Assembly (NCBI GenBank): GCA_023246565.1
Contig: JAHFIE010000057.1
Coordinates: 1 to 5,734 of the forward strand
DNA length: 5,734 nt
Origin: Candidatus Magasanikiibacteriota bacterium
GTDB lineage: Bacteria; Patescibacteriota; Patescibacteriia; Magasanikbacterales; UBA922
Reading direction: 5' to 3'
Below the pieces are notes generated by a model. That model did not search any database and was not told the origin of the DNA. It worked only from the letters and a program-made list of their open reading frames with translations. The position numbers and the translations under genes are program-made. Positions 1-5,734 of the stretch are shown piece after piece (positions within the stretch are counted from its first letter, which is position 1; every line of letters begins with the position of its first letter).

Positions 1-489
1 AGTTCAGCGCATGAAGATGCTCGGGTCATTTTTGGTGCCGTCATTGACGATACTATGGGAGAAGATATCCGTATTACGGTTATCGCGACCGGTTTTGAAA
101 ATCGTGATCGAGAAAAACATTTTTCTGGAGAATCGAGTGAATCAAATTTTACTGTTGGTCGTCGTTCTCCATTACGAAGTACACTCTTTACCAAGCGTGT
201 TACTGAGCCTCCTGTCGAATCGTCAGATATAACAAATAATGATGAAAATTCTTCTTCAGACACTGAGCGAACCGTTGTTGAAAAACCGCAGTTTACCAAA
301 AAAGTTATGACCGAAGATACCTCTTCAACACCCCAACTCAAAACAATGCCGGCAATGCCAACAAATTTTGGTTTTAAATCAGCGGCCATTTTGCCACCAC
401 CAACTCCCTCAATACCCAAAACACCGGTCAATGACGAAGAAGCTGATCTTGAAATACCAGCCTTTATTCGTAAAAAAATGGGTCAGTAA
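1..489 (+). CDS. ftsZ: Cell division protein FtsZ, C-terminal part (5' truncated by window edge)
   Basis: FtsZ is the tubulin-like GTPase that polymerises into the division ring at midcell. Only the last 162 residues are present; the frame is open from base 1. Visible residues 1-34 match the last strands of the FtsZ C-terminal domain (RVIFGAVIDDTMGEDIRITV followed by IATGF). Residues about 35-148 form a low-complexity linker rich in Ser, Thr, Pro and acidic residues, as is usual for the disordered FtsZ tail. The final residues, DLEIPAFIRKKMGQ, match the conserved C-terminal peptide (consensus D-IPAFLR) that binds membrane tethers such as FtsA. An internal ATG at 55 lies within the folded domain and is not a start. 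The GTPase domain with the GGGTGTG loop lies upstream of the window. The intact tail peptide implies a functional gene. Confidence 0.96.
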   Translation, partial: SSAHEDARVIFGAVIDDTMGEDIRITVIATGFENRDREKHFSGESSESNFTVGRRSPLRSTLFTKRVTEPPVESSDITNNDENSSSDTERTVVEKPQFTKKVMTEDTSSTPQLKTMPAMPTNFGFKSAAILPPPTPSIPKTPVNDEEADLEIPAFIRKKMGQ

Positions 490-502
490 CCCGTAATTTT
501 TC

Positions 503-531
503 TTGTGTTCATTGTTTGGAGATGATATTAT
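503..531 (+). promoter_or_regulatory. Putative extended -10 promoter for nrdR
   Basis: In the 120-bp gap between ftsZ and nrdR, TTGTGT (503-508) is followed after a 17-bp spacer by TATTAT (526-531). The -10 element is preceded by TG at 523-524, one base ahead of the hexamer, giving the extended -10 form. The -10 matches TATAAT in 5 of 6 positions; the -35 matches TTGACA only in its TTG. Transcription would start near 538, leaving a leader of about 70 nt before the nrdR ATG. This would drive nrdR and the membrane protein gene, and possibly pyk. It is a sequence-pattern call only. I see no terminator hairpin with a T-run after ftsZ, so read-through from ftsZ is also possible. Confidence 0.45.
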
Positions 532-596
532 TGACTTTGGAAATAGGGAATTGCCACTTTGTTCGTAGTAATGACATGAGCCGATTAGTCAGAACA

Positions 597-609
597 ATAG
601 TATTACTAT
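597..609 (+). promoter_or_regulatory. 13-bp palindrome abutting the nrdR start codon; possible operator
   Basis: ATAGTA-T-TACTAT is a perfect inverted repeat with 6-bp arms around one central base, ending directly against the nrdR ATG at 610. The overlapping stretch 603-618 (core ACTATAT) also resembles one NrdR box: by eye about 11 of 16 positions agree with an ACACTATATATAGTGT-type consensus recalled from memory. NrdR boxes usually come in pairs about three helical turns apart, and I see no second copy at that spacing upstream. Autoregulation is therefore only a possibility. The position could also affect translation initiation, since no Shine-Dalgarno motif is present. Confidence 0.3.
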
Positions 610-1086
610 ATGAATTGTCCGGTTTGTCGGCATACAGAAACCAAAGTCGTTGATTCTCGAGTTACTCAGGACGGCATGGCAATTCGTCGTCGTCGTGAAT
701 GCATCAAATGCGAATATCGATTTTCCACGCTCGAAGAAATGGAATTGCTTGATATTGTTGTGGTCAAAACTGATGGCCGTCGTGAGTCATATTCACGTAC
801 CAAATTACAAACTGGTATTTTGCATTCACTCACGAAACGACCGTACACCCAAGAACAATTTGACCAGCTCATCCATACGATTGAAGTCGATATTCAAAAA
901 AAGAAAAAACGAGAGGTTACCAGCAAAGAAGTCGGTGAAATTGTTATGCGTCATTTGCGCAAATTTGATACCGTGGCATACATCCGTTTCGCGTCTATTT
1001 ATCGAGCCTTTGAAGATGTGAGTAAATTTCAAACTGAAGTACGCTCTTTGCAACATGAGCGTCGTAAATCAAAATCTCGTCGTTAA
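610..1086 (+). CDS. nrdR: Transcriptional repressor NrdR
   Basis: NrdR is a nucleotide-sensing repressor of ribonucleotide reductase operons; it binds ATP or dATP through an ATP-cone and DNA through a zinc ribbon. This 158-residue protein has the usual family length. The N-terminal zinc ribbon has Cys3, Cys6, Cys31 and Cys34 (CPVC and CIKC), with the family's basic run IRRRREC between them. The ATP-cone spans about residues 50-140, with VVKTDGRRESYSR and LTKRPYT at its start and VAYIRFASIYRAFEDV at its end. The tail is strongly basic (RRKSKSRR). The ATG at 610 is fixed by the conserved M-x-CPVC start. No Shine-Dalgarno motif precedes it. It sits downstream of ftsZ and 2 bp upstream of a small membrane protein gene. 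No ribonucleotide reductase gene is in the window, so its targets must lie elsewhere. Confidence 0.97.
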   Translation: MNCPVCRHTETKVVDSRVTQDGMAIRRRRECIKCEYRFSTLEEMELLDIVVVKTDGRRESYSRTKLQTGILHSLTKRPYTQEQFDQLIHTIEVDIQKKKKREVTSKEVGEIVMRHLRKFDTVAYIRFASIYRAFEDVSKFQTEVRSLQHERRKSKSRR

Positions 1087-1088
1087 GT

Positions 1089-1457
1089 ATGGATGATCAT
1101 AGATCGAATCAACAACCACCAACCCCAGAGATATCTCTTGATGAATTAACTGCTCGAATCGACGATCTTGAAGTTTTGGTCAAAAAAAATATTCAGTGGA
1201 ATGAAGTTGTTTATAACGAGGTGAAACGAGTTCGTCGTCGACTTACGTTCATGAGTATTGGCAGCTATGTGCGACTCATATTGTTGTTAACCCCTTTTAT
1301 TTTGGGTTTTATTTTTTTACCGCCCCTTATTCGTCAGATGAAAGGGACCTTTGAGTCAATCATACAGCCGGGAAAAAATGCTGAAGAATCTTTGAATCGA
1401 GCGATTAATACTTTTAAAGTTTGGCAGTCAGCGAGTTCGACAAATCCAGAGCGATAA
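1089..1457 (+). CDS. Small single-span membrane protein with N-terminal coiled coil, function unknown
   Basis: I do not recognise a family for this 122-residue protein. A Pro/Gln-rich N-terminus (residues 1-16) is followed by a predicted amphipathic coiled coil at about 17-50 (ISLDELTARIDDLEVLVKK), ending in the basic cluster KRVRRR. A hydrophobic segment at about 57-82 (YVRLILLLTPFILGFIFLPP) is long enough to span the membrane. The basic cluster just before it predicts a cytoplasmic N-terminus by the positive-inside rule. The remaining ~40 residues are polar with a possible amphipathic helix. The ATG lies 2 bp after the nrdR stop with no ribosome binding site, which suggests translational coupling to nrdR. 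The reading frame and membrane topology are well supported; the role is unknown. Confidence 0.85.
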   Translation: MDDHRSNQQPPTPEISLDELTARIDDLEVLVKKNIQWNEVVYNEVKRVRRRLTFMSIGSYVRLILLLTPFILGFIFLPPLIRQMKGTFESIIQPGKNAEESLNRAINTFKVWQSASSTNPER

Positions 1458-1468
1458 CTATTTTAATT

Positions 1469-1478
1469 TAGGTATATT
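1469..1478 (+). promoter_or_regulatory. Weak candidate -10 element upstream of pyk
   Basis: The 54-bp gap between the membrane protein gene and pyk contains TAGGTATATT, with TATATT at 1473-1478 (5 of 6 matches to TATAAT). Its GGTATA-TTTT context is shared with the stronger element at 2934-2942. No convincing -35 hexamer lies 16-18 bp upstream. Transcription would start near 1485, giving a leader of about 27 nt. The gap has no Shine-Dalgarno motif and no terminator-like hairpin. Confidence 0.3.
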
Positions 1479-1511
1479 TTTATTGTTTCAATCAATAAGT
1501 ACGTCTTTTGT

Positions 1512-2930
1512 ATGATCCATAAACGAACGAAAATTGTTGCCACGCTTGGCCCAGCTTCAGAAAGTGTTGCTATTATTCGTGCTCTTGTTGAACAGGGAGT
1601 TAATGTTTTTCGTTTGAACTTTTCTCACGGGACGTATGAAAATCATGCTCTCCTCATCGCGAACATTCGCACAGTTGCCCAAGAACTAAATCAATTCTTG
1701 GCTATCATGCAAGATTTACAAGGTCCTAAGATTCGTTTAGGAACATTACCATCTGACGGTGTTGATATCACTGATGGCGAAACTATTGTTTTTCATACGA
1801 ACACTGAAGATTATCACCCTGGTAGTCTACCTATTGATTATCATCTATTGCACCAGTTTGTAAAAATGAATGATCGATTATTGATTAATGACGGACGAAT
1901 AGAGACCAAAATTACTGACGTAACCGGTACCAAGATTACTGTCGTGGTTACCCATGGAGGACATTTGGAATCGCATAAAGGAATTAATGTTCCTGATTCT
2001 CATATCACTGCCAGCTCGCTTACAGAGAAAGATCGAGCCGACGCAGCTTTTGGAATCGAACATGGGGTGGATTATATGGCATTGTCGTTTGTTAAAACCG
2101 CAGCAGATGTTCAAGAATTACGAACCATCATTGAAACAGCCAAAGCAGAAATAAAAATTATTGCCAAAATAGAACGCCCTGAAGCTGTCGCAAATATCAA
2201 GGAAATTTTAACCGTCGCTGATGGGATTATGATTGCTCGTGGTGATCTGGGAATTGAAATTCCTCCGGCGTCGGTTCCTATCACACAAAAAGATTTGGTT
2301 GCTTCGGCTCTTTCAGTCGCGAAGCCAGTCATCGTGGCTACCCAAATGCTTGATTCTATGCAGACGAGTCCTCGCGCAACTCGTGCCGAAGTTTCTGATG
2401 TCGCAACCGCGGTTATTGATCATGCTGATGCTGTTATGCTTTCGAATGAAAGTGCTACAGGATCATTTCCTGTGGAGACCGTGACCACCATGAGTGACAT
2501 ACTGGTGACCACGGAAGCATCACGCTATGATGATATACCGTACTTGGAACACTATGGAGCTTCAGTTCCGGTAACCGAAGCCATGAGTAATATACTTCAG
2601 CTTTTAGTTACAGATATTGGCGCTCGGGCAATTATCACTGCTTCTCCAACAGGTTCAACCGCAGCCATGATTAGTCGGCATCGTTTACAAATTCCTGTCC
2701 TAACCGCTGTTGCCAAAGATACTACTGCTCGTCAATTAGCAGTCTTTTCGGGAATATATCCTTTTCTTTTTTCCGGTGTCTCAGCAGAGGATTGTATTCA
2801 AGCTGGTCTTGAATTTGGTAAAAAGCAGGGGATGCTAACATCAGGAGAAAAAGTTATTGTTGCTTTTTCTGATCCTTTCACCATGAATAGTGATGAACCG
2901 ATTACCATTCTTGAGGTCAAGACTGCGTAA
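1512..2930 (+). CDS. pyk: Pyruvate kinase
   Basis: Pyruvate kinase converts phosphoenolpyruvate and ADP to pyruvate and ATP, the last step of glycolysis, in the cytosol. At 472 residues it has normal bacterial length and appears intact. Visible motifs are TKIVATLGPAS at the start, FRLNFSHG (Arg34, Asn36, Ser38), DLQGPKIR (68-75), INDG, KGINVPDS, IIAKIER with the catalytic Lys219 and metal ligand Glu221, ARGDLGIEIP with metal ligand Asp245, and VATQMLDSM. The C-terminal regulatory-type domain follows with ITASPTGSTAAMISRHR. Minor departures from consensus are GPKIR for GPEIR and MLSNESATG (309-317) for MLSGETA-G. The ATG at 1512 is chosen because it immediately precedes the conserved KRTKIVATLGP. 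No ribosome binding site is visible. The next gene starts directly after the TAA in the same frame. Confidence 0.97.
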   Translation: MIHKRTKIVATLGPASESVAIIRALVEQGVNVFRLNFSHGTYENHALLIANIRTVAQELNQFLAIMQDLQGPKIRLGTLPSDGVDITDGETIVFHTNTEDYHPGSLPIDYHLLHQFVKMNDRLLINDGRIETKITDVTGTKITVVVTHGGHLESHKGINVPDSHITASSLTEKDRADAAFGIEHGVDYMALSFVKTAADVQELRTIIETAKAEIKIIAKIERPEAVANIKEILTVADGIMIARGDLGIEIPPASVPITQKDLVASALSVAKPVIVATQMLDSMQTSPRATRAEVSDVATAVIDHADAVMLSNESATGSFPVETVTTMSDILVTTEASRYDDIPYLEHYGASVPVTEAMSNILQLLVTDIGARAIITASPTGSTAAMISRHRLQIPVLTAVAKDTTARQLAVFSGIYPFLFSGVSAEDCIQAGLEFGKKQGMLTSGEKVIVAFSDPFTMNSDEPITILEVKTA

Positions 2931-2942
2931 TTGTGGTATACT
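2931..2942 (+). promoter_or_regulatory. Putative extended -10 promoter overlapping the start of the downstream gene
   Basis: TTGTGGTATACT begins at the first base after the pyk stop. It contains TG (2934-2935), one spacer base, then TATACT (2937-2942), a 5 of 6 match to TATAAT in the extended -10 arrangement. The best -35 candidate is TTGAGG (2911-2916) with a long 20-bp spacer, but extended -10 promoters can function with a poor -35. Transcription would start near 2948-2950, downstream of the TTG codon at 2931 that the full-length open frame needs. Either the element is chance sequence or transcripts from it must use another start. Confidence 0.45.
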
Positions 2943-5711
2943 TTTAATCATACGTTTTCTCATAATAAAAAAAATATCGCACATAAAAAAACGGGTCTAA
3001 CTTCTGACTCGATTTTTTGGCTTGATCGTACTACTAATAGTGATGCTATTCCTATGGGATCCCGAGCATATACTGCTGTGCATGCTCATAATCAATTAGA
3101 TTCATCAACGATAAAAATTCCCCGTGGTTTTCTTATTCATGGCAATACTATTAGGCTCCTTTTGGAAGAACAAAAAATAATTTCTCGTATCAAAGTTGCT
3201 TGTAATGATATTAATCTTGATAACCTTGGATCAATCGAGAAAGCAAGTAAGCAGGTCAGGACAGCACTTATGCGTTTGGAGTTTTCTCGCTCATTGCATC
3301 AAGAAATAATGACTGCGTTTACCGTAATAACAAAATCACGTTCTCGTAAAAATCGTTATTGGGTAAGTCTACAACTGAATGAATCATTAACCTCTCCAGA
3401 AGAGAATGTGCGGTCATATTTCGCGATTGAACTTTCAAATGCGACTCTGTTATCAGAAATTAAGAAAATACTTTGCCAATGGTATGAACCATCACGGATT
3501 CGTGAGCGTGAACAAATCGGAAAAAGTCATACTGATTTTGACTGTGGTGTGATTGTCCAAGAAGGGTTTAATCCACGTGAAGTAGTGTCAGCAACGATTG
3601 CAACCACTGACCACATTACAAAGCTTGATGTTCTTTTGCGTGTCCGGGTTGAAGATAATGATTATGTAGTATTCAAACCAGGATTACGATCGGGTAAGGA
3701 ATCAATTATAGATGCTCCACGAACCAGTCAAATAACCATACCTTCATCTGAAATAGTATCTTTGGCCAAAACCGCGCTTGTGCTTGAAGATCAAGGTCGT
3801 AAACCAGTTTTAGTACACTGTATACGGAACGAGCATAATGATTGGTATATTACGAGTATTGAATTTTTAACCCGGGATAACACACCTATTTCCAATGAAA
3901 CGTTTGTTTTAAAACAAACAAGTAAAATTCTTGCAACCGGTGTGCCCGTTGGGAATCACATTGCTGCTGGTCAAGTAATGCTTATCAAGAAAAACAGTGA
4001 TTGCACGATGATAAAACCAGGGAGTATTGTGGTAACCAAAAATATTACTCCGGATTTTATTCCTGCATTGCGTTCAGCAGCTGGTTTCATTGTGGAAGAT
4101 CATGATCCTCTTGGTACTACAACGCTTCTTGCCCGGGAAATTGGTATACCTTGTATTTTGGGAGTAGATGAAGCTCGAAAAAAGTTTTCTTCTGGTAGTT
4201 TAATTACACTCTCCTGTAATAATCCTCAGGAAGGAATTATTTATGAAGGTGCTTTACCCTACGAAGTCATTCATGATCAACCAATACATCGCGTGACCAA
4301 AACAAAAGTTATGGTTACGGGTAATGATCCCATGAACGTGCGATTGTTACATCGTGTTCCACATGATGGCATTGGTTTTTCAACCATTGATTATATTTTT
4401 GAAAATATTATTCGTGTTCATCCGCTTTTTTTGGCGAAAAACAAAAAAGAATTCGGTGTGGAACAATTGGCGCGCACGATTGGTTGTATGGCTGCCGCAA
4501 TCTACCCTCGTCCGTTCACGGTGCGGTTAAGCGACGCGACAAAGGATTTCTTTGTCTCCCTAAAACATGGAGTTGCCATGGAACGTGCTGTGCATCTTAG
4601 AAATTCAGGACGTGGTGCTGAACGATATCTTCTCAAATCATACGAACCAGTCGTTCAAATGGAATGTGAAGCATTGTTACGAGTTCGCGAAACATGGGGG
4701 ATCAATAATCTTCGGATTATGGCACCATTCTGTCGAACACCAGAAGAAGGCGCTCATATTCTCGCATTATTAGCGTCCAACGGGATTGTTCATAATCAAT
4801 CGAATTGGCATATTGGTGTTGCTGCGCAAATTCCAGGTAATATTATGCTTGCTGAAGAATTTGCTGAAGGGTTTGATGAATTGTCAGTGAATCTTGATGA
4901 ATTGACTCCTCGTTTATCAGGGATGAAAGAGAATAAAGAATGGTCAATAGAATCAAAAAAGATTGTGGAAAAGATGCTAGCCGATTTAGTGAAAACGTCG
5001 CATCGAAAACATACATCGGTGTCAGTAACCGGCACGATTTTGCAACGTGATGCAGAGGTTATGTCATTGGCGATTAAACATCGAGTCGATACGATTATTG
5101 TTGATACCAAAACTTTTTTCCCTGTGCAACGCGCAGTTGCTCTTGCCGAGAAGACCGTTGGTAGAACTGCTCCTGGAGAAACTAATCATCAATGGCTTGG
5201 TATGCTCACTGCTTTTGGTTTTGTTGCTGCAAGCCTTATGAGTTTGGGTGCTGGTTGTGGTTTATCCACAGTTTCGGTTCCTGAATCTCAACGAACACCG
5301 GCCCAGATTCGTGCTGAGATCCAAGAAATGGTACGCCAAGAAAGAATTCAGGAAGAACAAAAAGCCAAAGCAACTGCCACCGTATCTGGTTTTGCTGATT
5401 TTACGGTTCAGTATCCTCGAAGTTGGACAGCTGAATACGCACCGGATCATTTGACGATAACTAGCCTTGATACCAAGGATTGGATCTCATTTTTTATCCA
5501 CAAGAAAAATTATCCAGTAAAAGAAGACGCCATGACCTCGCTTTTGATTGCGGGGAAACCAGCACTCAAGTTTATTGATCCAAGTACGGTCAGTACGACC
5601 CCTATAAGTGTCTATGAGTTGGAATTACCCAATCGATCCATTCTCGAAATTCAGAGTACGTCGAATATGTTTGAGTCTTCCATTATTGAATCAATCCAGT
5701 TTCGTGATTAA
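2931..5711 (+). CDS. Membrane-tethered, catalytically degenerate PEP synthase-like protein fused to a PsbP-like domain
   Basis: The 926-residue product follows PpsA domain order. Residues ~27-320 resemble the ATP-grasp domain (SIFWLDRT, MGSRAYTAV for GGKxANL, IPRGFLI) but lack the VRSSAxxED, GLGE and QxRPET motifs. Residues ~335-441 are the phosphohistidine domain (AAGQV, REIGIPCILGV), with Thr396 where the catalytic His should be. Residues ~456-743 are the PEP TIM barrel. Arg532 (VRLSD) and Arg561 (GRGAERY) are kept, but Thr485 replaces an active-site Arg, Gln633 and Glu657 replace metal ligands, and Thr700 replaces the catalytic Cys. A transmembrane segment (~755-776), a charged helix (~782-818) and a PsbP-like domain (~820-926, FTVQYPRSW) follow. 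The barrel should be cytosolic and the C-terminus outside. Catalysis looks lost; function is unknown. The TTG start is uncertain: ATG 3054 (residue 42) would remove the conserved FWLD strand. Weak GAGG lies at 2913-2916. Confidence 0.85.
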   Translation: MWYTFNHTFSHNKKNIAHKKTGLTSDSIFWLDRTTNSDAIPMGSRAYTAVHAHNQLDSSTIKIPRGFLIHGNTIRLLLEEQKIISRIKVACNDINLDNLGSIEKASKQVRTALMRLEFSRSLHQEIMTAFTVITKSRSRKNRYWVSLQLNESLTSPEENVRSYFAIELSNATLLSEIKKILCQWYEPSRIREREQIGKSHTDFDCGVIVQEGFNPREVVSATIATTDHITKLDVLLRVRVEDNDYVVFKPGLRSGKESIIDAPRTSQITIPSSEIVSLAKTALVLEDQGRKPVLVHCIRNEHNDWYITSIEFLTRDNTPISNETFVLKQTSKILATGVPVGNHIAAGQVMLIKKNSDCTMIKPGSIVVTKNITPDFIPALRSAAGFIVEDHDPLGTTTLLAREIGIPCILGVDEARKKFSSGSLITLSCNNPQEGIIYEGALPYEVIHDQPIHRVTKTKVMVTGNDPMNVRLLHRVPHDGIGFSTIDYIFENIIRVHPLFLAKNKKEFGVEQLARTIGCMAAAIYPRPFTVRLSDATKDFFVSLKHGVAMERAVHLRNSGRGAERYLLKSYEPVVQMECEALLRVRETWGINNLRIMAPFCRTPEEGAHILALLASNGIVHNQSNWHIGVAAQIPGNIMLAEEFAEGFDELSVNLDELTPRLSGMKENKEWSIESKKIVEKMLADLVKTSHRKHTSVSVTGTILQRDAEVMSLAIKHRVDTIIVDTKTFFPVQRAVALAEKTVGRTAPGETNHQWLGMLTAFGFVAASLMSLGAGCGLSTVSVPESQRTPAQIRAEIQEMVRQERIQEEQKAKATATVSGFADFTVQYPRSWTAEYAPDHLTITSLDTKDWISFFIHKKNYPVKEDAMTSLLIAGKPALKFIDPSTVSTTPISVYELELPNRSILEIQSTSNMFESSIIESIQFRD
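3902..3919. repeat. Perfect 18-bp palindrome inside the PEP synthase-like gene
   Basis: GTTTGTTTTAAAACAAAC is identical to its reverse complement over all 18 bases. It lies within the coding sequence at the linker between the ATP-grasp-like and phosphohistidine-like domains (codons for FVLKQT). With no loop it would make only a strained RNA hairpin, and it has no adjoining T-run, so a terminator is unlikely. It could be a protein-binding site or chance in AT-rich sequence. Confidence 0.6.
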
Positions 5712-5734
5712 AAAATTGAGTTTACTTCAAAAAA

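Noticed and set aside
55..489. An independent gene starting at the ATG at 55
   Set aside because: The bases before it encode the continuing FtsZ fold in the same frame (SSAHEDARVIFGAVIDDT), so this is an internal methionine of a truncated ftsZ.
897..910. A-rich run inside nrdR as a possible frameshift site
   Set aside because: The frame on both sides encodes conserved NrdR sequence and the total length equals the family norm, so no frameshift is needed.
4796..5110. Minus-strand open frame of about 100 codons
   Set aside because: It lies wholly inside the well-supported PEP synthase-like gene, shows no recognisable domain and reads as an antisense shadow of the TIM barrel coding sequence.
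5202..5711. Separate lipoprotein gene starting at the internal ATG at 5202
   Set aside because: The frame is continuous with the upstream domain, the nearest GGAG (5174-5177) is about 24 bases away, the would-be signal peptide has no basic residues before its hydrophobic core, and the lipobox-like LGAGC has Gly at -3. Kept as a possible evolutionary origin, not as a gene.
5712..5734. Possible terminator after the last gene: TTGAG and TTCAA arms around a short loop, flanked by A-runs
   Set aside because: The stem is only four pairs plus a G-T wobble and is followed by A rather than T on the + strand, so it does not fit an intrinsic terminator for this gene. The window ends too soon to judge further.
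1..5734. Alternative genetic code (TGA as Gly), as in some CPR lineages
   Set aside because: All five genes end in TAA and no in-frame TGA occurs within them, so the window gives no evidence for recoding.
1..5734. CRISPR array, tRNA/rRNA genes, insertion sequence or phage features
   Set aside because: No regularly spaced repeats, no cloverleaf-like or rRNA-like sequence and no transposase or integrase motif were found; the gaps between genes are all 120 bp or less.

Overview
The window looks like a chromosomal segment from a small-genome bacterium, most likely of the Candidate Phyla Radiation (Patescibacteria). The base composition is AT-rich, genes are tightly packed on one strand, Shine-Dalgarno motifs are nearly absent, extended -10 promoters are likely, and PsbP-like surface domains of the style common in that group occur. 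The lineage call is inference from style and gene order; no rRNA or other phylogenetic marker is complete here. All five genes lie on the + strand and all end in TAA; no in-frame TGA is seen, so nothing suggests recoding.

Layout: (1) positions 1-489 hold the 3' end of ftsZ, covering the end of the globular domain, a disordered linker and the C-terminal partner-binding peptide. (2) A 120-bp gap carries a plausible promoter and a short palindrome abutting the next start codon. (3) nrdR (610-1086) encodes the zinc-ribbon/ATP-cone repressor of ribonucleotide reductase genes. (4) A 122-residue single-span membrane protein of unknown function follows after 2 bp. (5) pyk (1512-2930) encodes an apparently complete pyruvate kinase. 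(6) A 926-codon gene (2931-5711) begins immediately after the pyk stop codon.

The last gene is the centre of interest. Its first ~743 residues match phosphoenolpyruvate synthase (PpsA) in all three domains and in order: ATP-grasp nucleotide-binding domain, swivelling phosphohistidine domain and PEP/pyruvate TIM barrel. Nearly every catalytic residue I can align has been replaced, including the phosphorylated histidine (Thr), the barrel catalytic cysteine (Thr) and metal-ligand positions (Glu to Gln, Asp to Glu). It is then fused to one transmembrane segment, a charged helix and a PsbP-like C-terminal domain that would face outside the cell. I read it as a membrane-tethered pseudo-PEP synthase encoded directly behind pyruvate kinase, the enzyme that handles the same substrate pair in the opposite direction. 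A role in sensing or scaffolding around PEP/pyruvate is inference only.

The start of that gene is also unusual. It lies in the same frame as pyk with a single TAA between them, the only usable start for the full domain is a TTG directly after the stop, and that TTG overlaps a good extended -10 promoter sequence.
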